Below the pieces are notes generated by a model. That model was not told where the DNA came from. It saw only the letters and a program-made list of their open reading frames with translations, and did not search any database. A DNA stretch of 64,000 bases, taken from Paenibacillus borealis (GTDB taxonomy: Bacteria > Bacillota > Bacilli > Paenibacillales > Paenibacillaceae). Location: NCBI RefSeq assembly GCF_000758665.1, contig NZ_CP009285.1, positions 6,820,001 through 6,884,000 on the forward strand, given 5' to 3'. Of this stretch, positions 18,867 to 27,671 are shown in pieces. Made by a program: the position numbers and the translations under genes. Each line of letters opens with the position of its first letter. Position 1 is the stretch's first letter.

Positions 18867-20060
18867 TTAGAGGAATCTTCCTTTCTTGAGTACCAGCGGA
18901 ATACCGCCGATAATTAACAGGTAGCGCATGTCCACAACCTTCTTCAGCTGCGCTGCTGTCCAGCCCTTATATGTCTTATCGCCCACTACTGCAATGCCCT
19001 GGCCTTTGCCCAGCGAGGCTACGGTGCCTTTGTTGCTGAAAGCAAATTTCTTCGGCTGCTGGCTGCGGATAGCCGCCACAAGATTATGCGCACAGCATTC
19101 TCCCTGCTGCATCGCAATCTGTGCCGTTGGCGGGTATGGACGTCCTTCCGGATTAATCATGAGGGAACCGTCACCGATGATGAAAATATTCTCATGTCCC
19201 GGTGCACGCAGATATTCATCTACCTTCACACGTCCGCGCATAGCTTCAAAGCCGGCAGCTTCAATCAGACGGTTGCCGCGGATTCCGCCGGTCCATACGA
19301 TCGTGGAAGCTTTAATTTCTTCACCGGTTGCGAGGATGACACCGCCAGGCAGGCATTCCTTGATCGCTACGCCGAACTTGAAGGTTACCCCCTTCTTCGT
19401 AAGCACGGTCATGGCATGCTCGACAAGCTCCGGGGCAAAGCCCGGCAGCGCTGTAGGTGCAGCTTCTACATTATAAATGTTGACCATGCTTGGATCGACA
19501 TCATATTCTTTGCACAGCGCCGGAATCCGGTCTGCCAGCTCAGCCACAAACTCAATGCCGCTGAAGCCCGCGCCGCCCACAACAAAGTTAATATGCTCTT
19601 GTGCATTATTCTCATTCTTGTATTTGGCAAACTGATACTCAATATGTTCACGGATCAGCCGCACGGAGTTAATGCTGCGGATGGTCAGCGCATATTTGTC
19701 GAGTCCCGGAATTCCGAAGGTTTCAGGCTCGCCGCCAAGTGCGATTACGAGATAATCATACGAGAGCGTCCCGTCTTCCAGAATAACCTTCTTCTGCTGG
19801 GTGCGGATCTCCTGTACGGAAGATTTAACAAGATCGATCTTAAATTCATCGATAAGCTTGGAGATGGATACGCGGGTATGCTCGATGCTGTCCGTTCCTG
19901 CTGCTGGCATATGCAGATGGGTCGTGAAATAATGATACTCATGGCGGTTCACCAGGGTTACATCCGCTTCATTATAATTCAAAGCTTTCTGCAGCCGCTG
20001 GGCGGTCAAGATACCTCCATATCCCGCGCCTAGGATAACGATTTTGGGAATACTGCTCAT
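18867..20060 (-). CDS. ndh: Type II NADH dehydrogenase (NDH-2, YumB/Ndh family)
   Basis: Membrane-associated flavoprotein passing electrons from NADH to menaquinone without proton pumping. 397 aa, usual length. The FAD-binding GAGYGG is at 11-16, the second (NADH) Rossmann motif is GGAGFSGIE in mid-protein, and the FAD-pyrophosphate motif IFIIGDGSLM plus AQIAMQQGE near the C-terminus are typical of NDH-2. The C-terminal region ends at KKGRFL and could form the amphipathic membrane contact. Divergent from yumC across a 300-bp spacer. A Rex-like half site was noticed upstream but is too weak to call. Confidence 0.93.
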   Translation of the reverse strand: MSSIPKIVILGAGYGGILTAQRLQKALNYNEADVTLVNRHEYHYFTTHLHMPAAGTDSIEHTRVSISKLIDEFKIDLVKSSVQEIRTQQKKVILEDGTLSYDYLVIALGGEPETFGIPGLDKYALTIRSINSVRLIREHIEYQFAKYKNENNAQEHINFVVGGAGFSGIEFVAELADRIPALCKEYDVDPSMVNIYNVEAAPTALPGFAPELVEHAMTVLTKKGVTFKFGVAIKECLPGGVILATGEEIKASTIVWTGGIRGNRLIEAAGFEAMRGRVKVDEYLRAPGHENIFIIGDGSLMINPEGRPYPPTAQIAMQQGECCAHNLVAAIRSQQPKKFAFSNKGTVASLGKGQGIAVVGDKTYKGWTAAQLKKVVDMRYLLIIGGIPLVLKKGRFL

Positions 20061-20276
20061 GTTCCGGCTCCTTCCAACAGGTGAATCTGTCTATGTGTTA
20101 TTTTTTGTAAAAAAAATCAGGTTTCTTTTGTGAATTTATACACTTAAATTCAGAAGAATTTCCAATAAAACTTAAAGGATTTCTAAAATAACCATATCCA
20201 TTGTAAACCTTAGTATCGTTTTAATCAAATACAATCATACAACAAAATGTCACATTTTTCAGTGAAATCAAAGCCT

Positions 20277-20305
20277 TTGCAGCGGGGTGCCACAATGTTT
20301 ATAAT
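20277..20305 (+). promoter_or_regulatory. Candidate sigma-A promoter of yumC
   Basis: TTGCAG, 17 bp, TATAAT, placing the -10 box 57 bp before the GTG start. The -35 box is imperfect. The remaining 20061-20276 spacer is AT-rich and holds no visible gene. Confidence 0.55.
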
Positions 20306-20361
20306 GAGTAAGTACGCTAGTATGGCAATTTGAAACTATCAACTCGGAGGTGTAATATTAC

Positions 20362-21360
20362 GTGACACTAGAGCAATCCGTTCCTATGAGCGATCTCATC
20401 ATCATAGGCGGGGGACCAGCCGGTATGTTTGCCGCTTTTTACGGCGGTATGCGCCAGGCTTCGGTAACACTTATTGAAAGTATGCCCCAATTGGGGGGGC
20501 AGCTTGCTGCTCTTTATCCCGAAAAATATATTTACGACGTAGCCGGTTTTCCTAAGATCACCGGACAGGAGCTGGTGGATAACCTTTCACGGCAGATGGA
20601 GCTGTTCCAGTCTGACATCCGTCTGGAAGAAAAGGTTGTATCTGTTGTGAAGCAGGACGAACGCCACTTCGTCGTCACCACCGATAAAGCGGAATATCAC
20701 AGCAAAGCTATTATCGTCACAGCAGGTGTAGGCGCATTTGAGCCGCGGCGTTTGGAAGTGCCTGATGCGCAGCGTTTCGAGAAAGCCAATCTGCATTATT
20801 TTGTAAGCGATTTGAATGCTTATAAAGGCAAGAAGGTGCTGATCAGCGGCGGCGGCGATTCTGCCGTGGACTGGGCGCTTATGCTTGAACCGATCGCGGA
20901 GCAGGTAACCCTGATTCACCGCCGGGATAAATTCCGCGCACATGAGCACAGCGTCGAGAATCTGATGGCCTCTAAGGTTAACGTCATTACGCCATCTGAG
21001 ATCACTGAGCTGCATGGTGATGAGTTTATTACCAAAGTAACCTTGTCCCATATCAAGACCAAAGAAACCCAGGAAATCGAAGTGGACAGTGTAATTGTCA
21101 ATTTCGGCTTTGTGTCCTCACTGGGACCGATTGCTGAATGGGGAATTGAGATTGACGGCAACTCCATTGTGGTAGACTCCCGCATGGAGACCAGTATTCC
21201 GGGTATCTTCGCCGCAGGCGATATCACCACGTATCCGGGCAAGCTGAAGCTGATTGCTGTAGGCTTCGGAGAAGCGCCGACTGCTGTGAATAACGCTAAG
21301 GTGTATATTGATCCGGATGCGAAGCTGTCCCCGGGACACAGCAGTAATCTCAAACTCTAG
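20362..21360 (+). CDS. yumC: Ferredoxin/flavodoxin-NADP reductase type 2 (YumC)
   Basis: Thioredoxin-reductase-like flavoprotein of 332 aa that moves electrons between NADPH and ferredoxin or flavodoxin. FAD motif [17 protein letters not shown] near the N-terminus, NADPH motif [12 protein letters not shown] in the middle, and C-terminal [10 protein letters not shown] motif [13 protein letters not shown]. It lacks the redox-active CxxC of true thioredoxin reductases, as expected for FNR2. The start is GTG 20362, fixed by CGGAGGTG nine bases before it. It is divergent from NDH-2 and followed by a terminator. Confidence 0.95.
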   Translation: MTLEQSVPMSDLIIIGGGPAGMFAAFYGGMRQASVTLIESMPQLGGQLAALYPEKYIYDVAGFPKITGQELVDNLSRQMELFQSDIRLEEKVVSVVKQDERHFVVTTDKAEYHSKAIIVTAGVGAFEPRRLEVPDAQRFEKANLHYFVSDLNAYKGKKVLISGGGDSAVDWALMLEPIAEQVTLIHRRDKFRAHEHSVENLMASKVNVITPSEITELHGDEFITKVTLSHIKTKETQEIEVDSVIVNFGFVSSLGPIAEWGIEIDGNSIVVDSRMETSIPGIFAAGDITTYPGKLKLIAVGFGEAPTAVNNAKVYIDPDAKLSPGHSSNLKL

Positions 21361-21390
21361 AATTTCGTATAACCTAAAACCTACAATAAA

Positions 21391-21437
21391 AGGGTATCCT
21401 TTCAGGTTGATTCCACCTCAACTTGAAAAGATACCCT
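21391..21437 (+). terminator. Terminator of yumC
   Basis: Long stem of about 20 bp with few mismatches: AGGGTATCCTTTCAGGTTGA (21391-21410) pairs with the arm ending at 21437. It may also serve the opposing sda gene. Confidence 0.8.
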
Positions 21438-21495
21438 ATTCTGTGTTACTTGCGGTTTGATTAATTCTGGGTGCTGTAAAGGTATACTCTGATCT

Positions 21496-21639
21496 TTAGT
21501 GAAGAACCGCATGGACTGGAGAGTGTAAGTTCCGTTTGCGAATTTCAGCGAGTAGCAGAGCGATGAAATCATGCTCCAATTGCAGCTCTATCGCTCTATG
21601 ATAAGAGTCCAGCAGCATCTCATCCGACAATTCAACCAT
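21496..21639 (-). CDS. sda: Sporulation histidine kinase inhibitor Sda
   Basis: A 47-aa checkpoint protein that binds the DHp domain of sporulation kinases (KinA/KinB in B. subtilis) and blocks the phosphorelay while replication is perturbed. The sequence starts MVELSDEMLLDSYHRAIEL and continues with EHDFIALLLAEIRKR, matching the helical hairpin of Sda (LSDELLIESYxKA...DFIxLIxxEIxRR). AGGTG lies 7 nt before ATG 21639. The gene is short and easy to miss. DnaA boxes lie directly upstream, the arrangement by which DnaA activates sda in B. subtilis. Confidence 0.9.
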   Translation of the reverse strand: MVELSDEMLLDSYHRAIELQLEHDFIALLLAEIRKRNLHSPVHAVLH

Positions 21640-21715
21640 AACGTTCACCTACCTTTCCTTTATTTGGATCTGAATCTATCATAGCAAACTATCATTATTC
21701 GAACAAGCGTTCTCA

Positions 21716-21839
21716 TTATCCACAAGCTACTGTGGAGATCCTGTGCATAATATGTTAGTAAGGGTTGTAATGTCAGATACTGCACGGTGGACTATGGGGA
21801 TAATAGTTATGCACAGGGCAGATATCCCGCTTATCCTTA
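21716..21839. promoter_or_regulatory. DnaA-box cluster upstream of sda
   Basis: TTATCCACA (perfect) at 21716-21724, TTATGCACA on the minus strand at 21742-21750, TTATCCCCA on the minus strand at 21795-21803, TTATGCACA at 21807-21815, and the weaker TTATCCTTA at 21831-21839. Five sites in 124 bp, starting 77 bp before the sda ATG. Such clusters bind DnaA-ATP and, in B. subtilis, activate sda transcription. Function here is inferred from position and consensus. Confidence 0.8.
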
Positions 21840-21976
21840 AAAATAATTTTTAGAATGTTCATAATTGGCTGGGATATTTATGTTCATATTACCTCGGAAT
21901 TGACACGACTAAACGCAATATTAGCTTATTAATGTATTTATCGTCAATTATTAAAATTTTTTTAATCAATATTCGG

Positions 21977-22639
21977 TTATTTTGGTCTTGTATTTACTTC
22001 CAGAATCCATATTTTCCCCCGCTGATCCACAGCATAATCGAAGCCCAGCTCACCGATGCCGGGGAAATGCCGCTCCAGCAGCTCAATGCAGACTAAAGTC
22101 AGCCGGCGCATCTCCGCTTTCTTCGCAGAGGTCCGGACTCTCGGCAGCGACCGGCTCAGGCCCTGACGGCAGCTGAGCATCGTTCCCCCTTTACAGAGGT
22201 TAGTAACGAACAATCCGGGCCTTGCTACTCTGCCTACCATGGAGCGGAATTCCCAGTGATCGCCGTTCTTCACCACTTTGACCCGGTAATCAATCGGACG
22301 ACCGGAAATCCGGGCCAGGGAAATGCCTTGCTGGATCAAATATCTCCGTTTTACTTTGAAGCGGTCCAGCGCGTACCTCATCGAAGCGAAGTCACGATAT
22401 ATACGTGTATTATGCATATACGTGAAGCCATAACCCCGGTGATCCCGGAATACCTTGATCACCCCGTAGCCGCCGCCGCCAACAACCGGCTTAATCACAA
22501 CATTCCCGTATCTTCCCAGCATCGCTAACAATCCGGCAGCACTATATTCCCGTGTTCTCGGAATGTAACCGGCAACCCGTGAATCGCTAAGCAACGCCGC
22601 GGTCTTCAGCAACTTGCTTGCCAGTTCTCTCCCCGCCAT
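21977..22639 (-). CDS. YheC/YheD-family ATP-grasp protein
   Basis: A 220-aa protein of the endospore coat-associated YheC/D family; ATP-grasp carboxylate-amine ligase fold with unknown substrate. VVIKPVVGGGGYGVIKV carries the nucleotide-binding Lys and Gly-rich loop, IDYRVKVVKNGDHWEF is the central strand-loop, and GELGFDYAVDQRGKIWILEVNTRPK holds the Mg-binding Asp/Glu/Asn of the family. It is shorter than the roughly 360-450 aa of typical YheC/D and lacks the N-terminal domain. GGAGAGGGCG precedes the ATG. Monocistronic. Confidence 0.85.
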   Translation of the reverse strand: MAGRELASKLLKTAALLSDSRVAGYIPRTREYSAAGLLAMLGRYGNVVIKPVVGGGGYGVIKVFRDHRGYGFTYMHNTRIYRDFASMRYALDRFKVKRRYLIQQGISLARISGRPIDYRVKVVKNGDHWEFRSMVGRVARPGLFVTNLCKGGTMLSCRQGLSRSLPRVRTSAKKAEMRRLTLVCIELLERHFPGIGELGFDYAVDQRGKIWILEVNTRPK

Positions 22640-22740
22640 TATTTCGCCCTCTCCTTTCGAATTCCCAGCCTACCCTATAGATTACTCACGAAAGACCGCA
22701 CCCTCCTGTATGATTGTCCGTGGTAAAGGAGGCCACAGCA

Positions 22741-22776
22741 AAAAAGGGCATATAGCCGCAGGGGCCTTATGTCCCG
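22741..22776 (-). terminator. Terminator-like hairpin upstream of the ATP-grasp gene
   Basis: On the minus strand an interrupted stem built from GGG.CATA.GGCC and GGC.TATG.CCC is followed by six Us. It lies 107 bp before the ATP-grasp start on the same strand. It could end a minus-strand transcript from the region near 23.3 kb, or attenuate the ATP-grasp gene. Confidence 0.45.
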
Positions 22777-22849
22777 GTATTCCGCTTATTCCAAAGCTGG
22801 AATATTCTTAAAATTCGTTGTATTATAGCCTGGAGGGGAGGGTTTCCTA

Positions 22850-23059
22850 ATGGCACAGTTTTTCGAAATCCTGTATTGGTTTGCGATGATCGGCATGTCT
22901 GTTGTACTGGCTGGAACCACGATTCTCGTCTGCGCGCTGGGCTTCAAATTCATCAAAGACCGCCGCAGAGCTCTTGGCGCCGGCTGTATCGCCTTTTCCC
23001 TGGGGGCCGCTGCCCTGATCGTGTTCATGATTAATTTCAAATTTATCATTCCGGCCTGA
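22850..23059 (+). CDS. Small two-helix membrane protein, 69 aa
   Basis: Unknown function. GGAGGGGAGGG lies about 8 nt before ATG 22850. Helix 1 covers about 8-33 and helix 2 about 43-65, separated by the basic loop KFIKDRRR, so both termini are probably outside. No family was recognised. The opposite strand is also open here, but the membrane pattern and ribosome site favour this strand. Confidence 0.7.
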   Translation: MAQFFEILYWFAMIGMSVVLAGTTILVCALGFKFIKDRRRALGAGCIAFSLGAAALIVFMINFKFIIPA

Positions 23060-23089
23060 AGCAAAGCTCCCGGCAGCTATGGCAAAAGA

Positions 23090-23345
23090 CAATCGTTGAG
23101 CAGATTGCCTTCTATCATTGCTGCCTTTGAGCGTAATCACGTTCACATAGCTCATAGATTTGCCTGAGATACTATATTCTATGAAACTTTGAAGGGTTGG
23201 CCTGTGCAGATGGACAGCTTGATTAGCTGAAAAAGCACTCGAATACCGCGCTGATTTCCCCTCCAGAAACACCTCAACATGAGCATTCTCTAAATCCTCA
23301 GCCAGCCTTCACCGCCTGTATGAATATACCTCCTGGCTTCAACAT
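23090..23345 (-). pseudogene. Candidate frameshifted small gene, unknown family
   Basis: On the minus strand GAGGGAGATAAGC precedes ATG 23345, giving MLKPGGIFIQAVKAG and then a UGA at 23298-23300. One base off, the frame continues EDLENAHVEVFLEGKSARYSS and on to YVNVITLKG with protein-like composition. Removing one base near 23300 would restore a protein of 80 residues or more. The end is uncertain. The alternative is chance open frame: the rest of the 23060-23474 gap shows no other gene. Confidence 0.35.
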
Positions 23346-23474
23346 GCTTATCTCCCTCTGGATTTGCTTTATTAGGCATCCATAATTTCACATTATCATC
23401 ATTTTACACAATATACCTTAAATGGTTCTATGTTAAGATTAGTAGCGTGAATACTCGAAAAAGGAGATTTTAAT

Positions 23475-26297
23475 GTGTCGAAACCTGTATACGGCAAACA
23501 AGCGGCTCCGTCCAAAATGAGCGAAAAGAATTCCGGGCCCGCGTGGGCGCTCTGCATTGCCTTCATCCTGTTCCTGGGCTGGGCCCCATTTCAGGTTGGA
23601 TTGTTCAACGGAATGAGAGTTGAATTCGAGAAGCCTATTTATGTGGCTGCCTTGCTGAGCGGTCTGCTCCTGCTGGTCTGTGTTGTCCTGTACTTTAAGA
23701 CCTTCAAGCTGGACGAGCAGCGCGATCTGCTCACCTTAGCCGCAATTCTGCTCCCGTTAACTTACGCCTTATCCCTGTGGGGCGCCGCTTCGCATTATAT
23801 GGCGATGAACATGCTGTTCACCCAATTCACTTATGCCGCAGTTTTCATTACCAGCGTGTATCTGCTCAGGCAAAAGCAGCTGAATAATGTTATCCAGCTG
23901 GGAATACTCGCAATCGCTTATCTGATCGTCGGTTTCGGTCTATTGAACTGGCTGGGAAGCTGGAAGCTCGCCGGCAGTCTCGTAGGCTGGTTCTCGGATA
24001 CTGTGGTCAACGGCAAGTATACTGAAGCGGTGATGACCGATTCGAACGGGCTTCGCCTGACTTCCATTTTCCAGTATGCCAATACATATGCAGCGTTCCT
24101 GATGGCTTTTCTGTTCGTTGCCTTATTCGCACTGATCCGTTCCCGGAAATGGTACGGACAGCTGATGCACGGGTTTATGCTGGTTCCATTTATAGTCTCG
24201 CTGCTGCTTACCTTATCCCGCGGCGGTCTGGTCCTAATGCCCGTGGTATTCATTATCCTGCTGCTCTTCCTGAAGCCTGTGCAGCAGCTTCTCTGGATTA
24301 TCAATCTCGCCATTGCCGGCGTATTATCTCTGCTGATCACGAATCCGGTGACCAGACTGGGCCTGGAGCTGAATACCGCCTTCACTTCCACGGCAGCCCT
24401 GCATGGCTGGGGTTACCTGCTGGGTGCGTCCGCCTGTACTGCCGCGCTTTGCTGGGTTGTCCAGCATTACTTAGCCCCTTGGCTGAGCCGCAAGCTCGGC
24501 AGCATAGAATCACGCCGCTGGAGCGGAGCATGGATTCCTGTGGTGTCTGTCGCAGGTGTCTTGATTATCGCCTTCCTGTTCATCGGGACCAGCGCGCGCA
24601 ATATTCTGCCGGCGAATATCGGTACCCGGCTGGAGAATATCAACTTCAAGCAGCACAGTGTACTCGAACGTTTCACATTTTATAAAGATGCCATGAAGGT
24701 GGTCAAAGATTATCCGGTACTTGGCACCGGAGGCGGGGGCTGGGCATCACTCTATGAGCATTACCAGAACAACCCTTACCTGAGCCGCCAGGTCCACAAC
24801 TTTTTCCTGCAATACCTGATTGAAGTGGGCATTCTCGGCTTCATCGTGTTCATGGGCTTCATCCTGTTCATTTTCTATAAATATATCAGGGGATACCTGA
24901 AGCGCGACAATGACGATTACAACAACGGTTTCTTTTATCTCATTATCGCGTTGTCGATTCTGGTTCACAGCCTGCTTGATTTCAATATGAGTTATGCGTT
25001 TATGGGGATTATGGTTTTCCTCGGGCTGGGAGGGATGACTGTTGTCATGGAGAGCAGACCGCTCCGCCTCCGGTGGAACAAGCTGTGGATCAGAGCCGGG
25101 TATTTCGGGCTGCTGGGAATCGGTACCGGGTATCTGCTGTTCCTGTCCTTGGGGTATATCAGTTCCAGCTCTGAAGCCTATGCAGCCAAGAAGCTGGTCA
25201 ACGTCAGCCAATCTTATGATGAGATCAAAGCCCCTCTGGTGCAAGCACTCAAAACCCGCCCGAATCATCCCGAATCGGCGGCATATCTGTCCATGCTGGA
25301 TCAGCAGGTATTTACGCAAACGCAGAATGAACAGTTTCTGGACGAATCCTATGCTGTGTTAACCCGCGCACTTGAAGGTGAGCCCTATAACAAAGATCTG
25401 CTGTCCCAGCTGGCGAAATACTATGATCTGAAGGGCCAGAGTGAAGAGTCTCTACAGGTCTACCAAGATAATGCGGACAAGTTCATGTGGGATATTAACT
25501 GGTATGATCATCTGATCAGCCGGGCCTCCCTCCTTGGGCTGCAGGCATATGCCAAGCAAGATGAGGCAGGGAAACAGAAGTATTTCGATAGTGCCCTGGC
25601 TTCTTACAAACATATAACGGACGGCATTGAGCATTTGAAGACTCTTCCGCCCGAGCAGCTTCAGGGCCGTGAATTCTTCGTTACCTCAACGATTGCTCTG
25701 AATGCAGGGCGAATCCAATCCCTGTCCGGAGATGGGGAAGCTGCTGGGGCAACGGTGAAGCAAGGCTTCATCAATGGTTACGAAGACTTGACGGATGCCG
25801 GTACACTCTGGACAACAGATTGGTACAGCGGAGTGATCAGCCGTTCCCAGGAGTTAGGCGCCGCAGCACTGAAACGGGCACTGGATGCTTATGCACTGGG
25901 CCAGACGGATCTGGGGGATCAGGAGACGGTTAATAAGGAGCGGTATTTCAAAACCGGGCTGGATGCTTATGCCCATGCAGCTGCGGATGAAGAATGGTTC
26001 AGCGCCCTTCCGGCTGAAGAGCAGCAGGGACGGGGAGCAATGATTACTTCGGCTATGCTGCTGAACGCCGGTAAGATCCAATATTTGTCGAAACAATTCC
26101 AGGCCGCCGCAGCAACACTGCAGCAAGGGCTGAACGAGGATTATAACGATGCCGTCAACCGGGAAACGGCCCGCTGGTATCTCGCTGTATTGCAGAGAAC
26201 GCAGAGTGCTCAGGATCAGGCGGTGTATGACAAGCTGATTGCAGCGGATCCGGAAGAAGCAGTCAAGATTAACGAGGTTGCCGTTATGCCGCTCTAA
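23475..26297 (+). CDS. O-antigen-ligase-like membrane protein with TPR C-terminus
   Basis: A 940-aa polytopic protein of the O-antigen ligase/polymerase (Wzy_C/WaaL) superfamily; such proteins join or polymerise lipid-linked glycans outside the membrane. About 12 membrane helices in residues 20-565. The large loop contains DYPVLGTGGGGWASLYEHY and VHNFFLQYLIEVGILGF, the hallmark glycine motif and conserved HN of the family. Residues about 590-935 are soluble, helical, TPR-like (PNHPESAAYLSML, LSQLAKYYDLKGQSEESLQVY). The start is GTG 23475 with AAGGAGA 8 nt upstream. No other polysaccharide genes flank it, so its glycan is unknown. Confidence 0.85.
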   Translation: MSKPVYGKQAAPSKMSEKNSGPAWALCIAFILFLGWAPFQVGLFNGMRVEFEKPIYVAALLSGLLLLVCVVLYFKTFKLDEQRDLLTLAAILLPLTYALSLWGAASHYMAMNMLFTQFTYAAVFITSVYLLRQKQLNNVIQLGILAIAYLIVGFGLLNWLGSWKLAGSLVGWFSDTVVNGKYTEAVMTDSNGLRLTSIFQYANTYAAFLMAFLFVALFALIRSRKWYGQLMHGFMLVPFIVSLLLTLSRGGLVLMPVVFIILLLFLKPVQQLLWIINLAIAGVLSLLITNPVTRLGLELNTAFTSTAALHGWGYLLGASACTAALCWVVQHYLAPWLSRKLGSIESRRWSGAWIPVVSVAGVLIIAFLFIGTSARNILPANIGTRLENINFKQHSVLERFTFYKDAMKVVKDYPVLGTGGGGWASLYEHYQNNPYLSRQVHNFFLQYLIEVGILGFIVFMGFILFIFYKYIRGYLKRDNDDYNNGFFYLIIALSILVHSLLDFNMSYAFMGIMVFLGLGGMTVVMESRPLRLRWNKLWIRAGYFGLLGIGTGYLLFLSLGYISSSSEAYAAKKLVNVSQSYDEIKAPLVQALKTRPNHPESAAYLSMLDQQVFTQTQNEQFLDESYAVLTRALEGEPYNKDLLSQLAKYYDLKGQSEESLQVYQDNADKFMWDINWYDHLISRASLLGLQAYAKQDEAGKQKYFDSALASYKHITDGIEHLKTLPPEQLQGREFFVTSTIALNAGRIQSLSGDGEAAGATVKQGFINGYEDLTDAGTLWTTDWYSGVISRSQELGAAALKRALDAYALGQTDLGDQETVNKERYFKTGLDAYAHAAADEEWFSALPAEEQQGRGAMITSAMLLNAGKIQYLSKQFQAAAATLQQGLNEDYNDAVNRETARWYLAVLQRTQSAQDQAVYDKLIAADPEEAVKINEVAVMPL

Positions 26298-26320
26298 CTG
26301 TACTGTTGCCAAATTAGAGA

Positions 26321-26363
26321 ACAGCAAATAGCGCCTGCCTGCCGGCAGAGCGCTTTTTGCTGT
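26321..26363. terminator. Bidirectional terminator between the ligase and GNAT genes
   Basis: ACAGCAAATAGCGC pairs with GCGCTTTTTGCTGT, with an inner CTGCC/GGCAG stem. It sits between convergent genes. Confidence 0.8.
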
Positions 26364-26384
26364 GTCCGGGTGGAGTAAGCGGGC

Positions 26385-26924
26385 TCAGCCGCGTGCCGCC
26401 ATATACTCGTCCTTCAGGATGGAATACTGGTAAGAGTCCAGCCATTTTCCTTTATGCCGCATATGTTCTCTTAGATGCCCTTCGTATAACATTCCTATTC
26501 TATGCATGACTCTGGCAGAGCCGGTATTCTCCGGACGGCAGGTCGCGTAGATCCGGTGAAGATTAAGGTCATTGAAGCCCCATTCCAGCAGCGCAGCGGC
26601 TGCTTCACTTGCAATTCCTTGTCCCCAATACAACCGGTTATAGCAATAACCGATTTCTCCCTGCCCTTCTCCGCTGATATGTATCCCGCAGCCGCCTACC
26701 AGTACATTCTCCTGCTTCAGAACGACTGCGTACTCGAACCCCTGGCGCGGCTCCTGCTGTTGCATATCCAGGGTCAGCCGGATATAGCTCCGGGTATCCT
26801 TCAGTGAGTTGGGTCCCCAAATCATATACTTGGCCACTGCCGGATCAGAGGCATATTCATGCACCTGCTCAACATCCTCTGATATGAACTCCCGGATCAG
26901 CAGCCGGTTTGTTTCAAACTGCAT
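26385..26924 (-). CDS. RimJ/RimL-like GNAT acetyltransferase
   Basis: A 179-aa protein N-acetyltransferase-like enzyme. It begins FETNRLLIREF, the usual opening of RimJ/RimL and ribosomal-protein-alanine acetyltransferases, and contains IGYCYNRLYWGQGIASEAAAALL (acetyl-CoA site) and HRIYATCRPENTGSARVMHRIGM (motif B). The substrate is unknown. Followed by the bidirectional terminator and 31 bp from the DinB-like gene on the same strand. Confidence 0.9.
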   Translation of the reverse strand: MQFETNRLLIREFISEDVEQVHEYASDPAVAKYMIWGPNSLKDTRSYIRLTLDMQQQEPRQGFEYAVVLKQENVLVGGCGIHISGEGQGEIGYCYNRLYWGQGIASEAAAALLEWGFNDLNLHRIYATCRPENTGSARVMHRIGMLYEGHLREHMRHKGKWLDSYQYSILKDEYMAARG

Positions 26925-26955
26925 GCTTGGTCACATCCTTAACAAATTTCAGCAT

Positions 26956-27432
26956 CTAGTCAAACAACCCTCGTCCAATCAGGTTAGCCGTAACCGGCTG
27001 CTTCCCGATCTCCCGTGACCATACAGACAGCTGGCCGATATGGTGGATCTCATGGGCAATCAGATGCCGCATGACTTCGCCGTATTTGTGGGGTTCGTGT
27101 TCCCCTTCATCCGTGATATCAATCATAATGCAGTCTTCCAGACTATCATTCCAGTCATAGACAAACGGAGCGAGCTCCTCATGGCAGCGGGCAGAGAACT
27201 CCTGTACTAACTGCAAGCTGGCCACTTCCTCGAATGGAGGAATCTCAATCTCTTTCTCTTGTATCCCGCCACAGATCCAGCCATACTCGACGGTCACAAT
27301 GTGATACAGCGTAGGAAGAATGTATCCTATGCCTCCAGTGCGTAATTTCATCAGCTCTTCCCCGTCCACCGTCTCACACCAGTCGAACCAGTCTTTGCGC
27401 ACTTGCCAGTTATACTCGAATAGCTTCAACAT
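26956..27432 (-). CDS. DinB/YfiT-family metal-binding protein
   Basis: A 158-aa four-helix-bundle protein of the DinB superfamily. The three expected metal-ligand histidines are visible: one in TLYHIVTVEY and two in LIAHEIHHIGQL. Members bind Zn or Ni; some are bacillithiol-dependent transferases, but the substrate cannot be told here. ATG 27432 is chosen because GGAGGCAACGGC lies before it; ten more open codons upstream lack a ribosome site. Confidence 0.88.
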   Translation of the reverse strand: MLKLFEYNWQVRKDWFDWCETVDGEELMKLRTGGIGYILPTLYHIVTVEYGWICGGIQEKEIEIPPFEEVASLQLVQEFSARCHEELAPFVYDWNDSLEDCIMIDITDEGEHEPHKYGEVMRHLIAHEIHHIGQLSVWSREIGKQPVTANLIGRGLFD

Positions 27433-27671
27433 GCCGTTGCCTCCAATACTCGTAAATTTCATTACCCCTACTATTCATGATTCGCGGTATTCCTCTGTTA
27501 TCCTCCCTCGTAAACCAAGTGTCATTAACTCATATCCTCTCTCTCCTCCGCTATATCCGGCGGTTTGTGAAGTATTGATTATAGCTGTACTTTTCACAGG
27601 TAACGTATAATCTCGTAGATCAGACTTTTACATTGATCAAATCGTTCCAATAAGGAGAGGTTTTAATCATT

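Noticed and set aside
20128..20145. Rex operator upstream of the NDH-2 gene
   Set aside because: TTGTGAA is present but the second half site has three mismatches; too weak to call.
21716..21839. Chromosomal replication origin
   Set aside because: DnaA boxes are present, but there is no dnaA or dnaN gene nearby and the site fits the sda promoter better.
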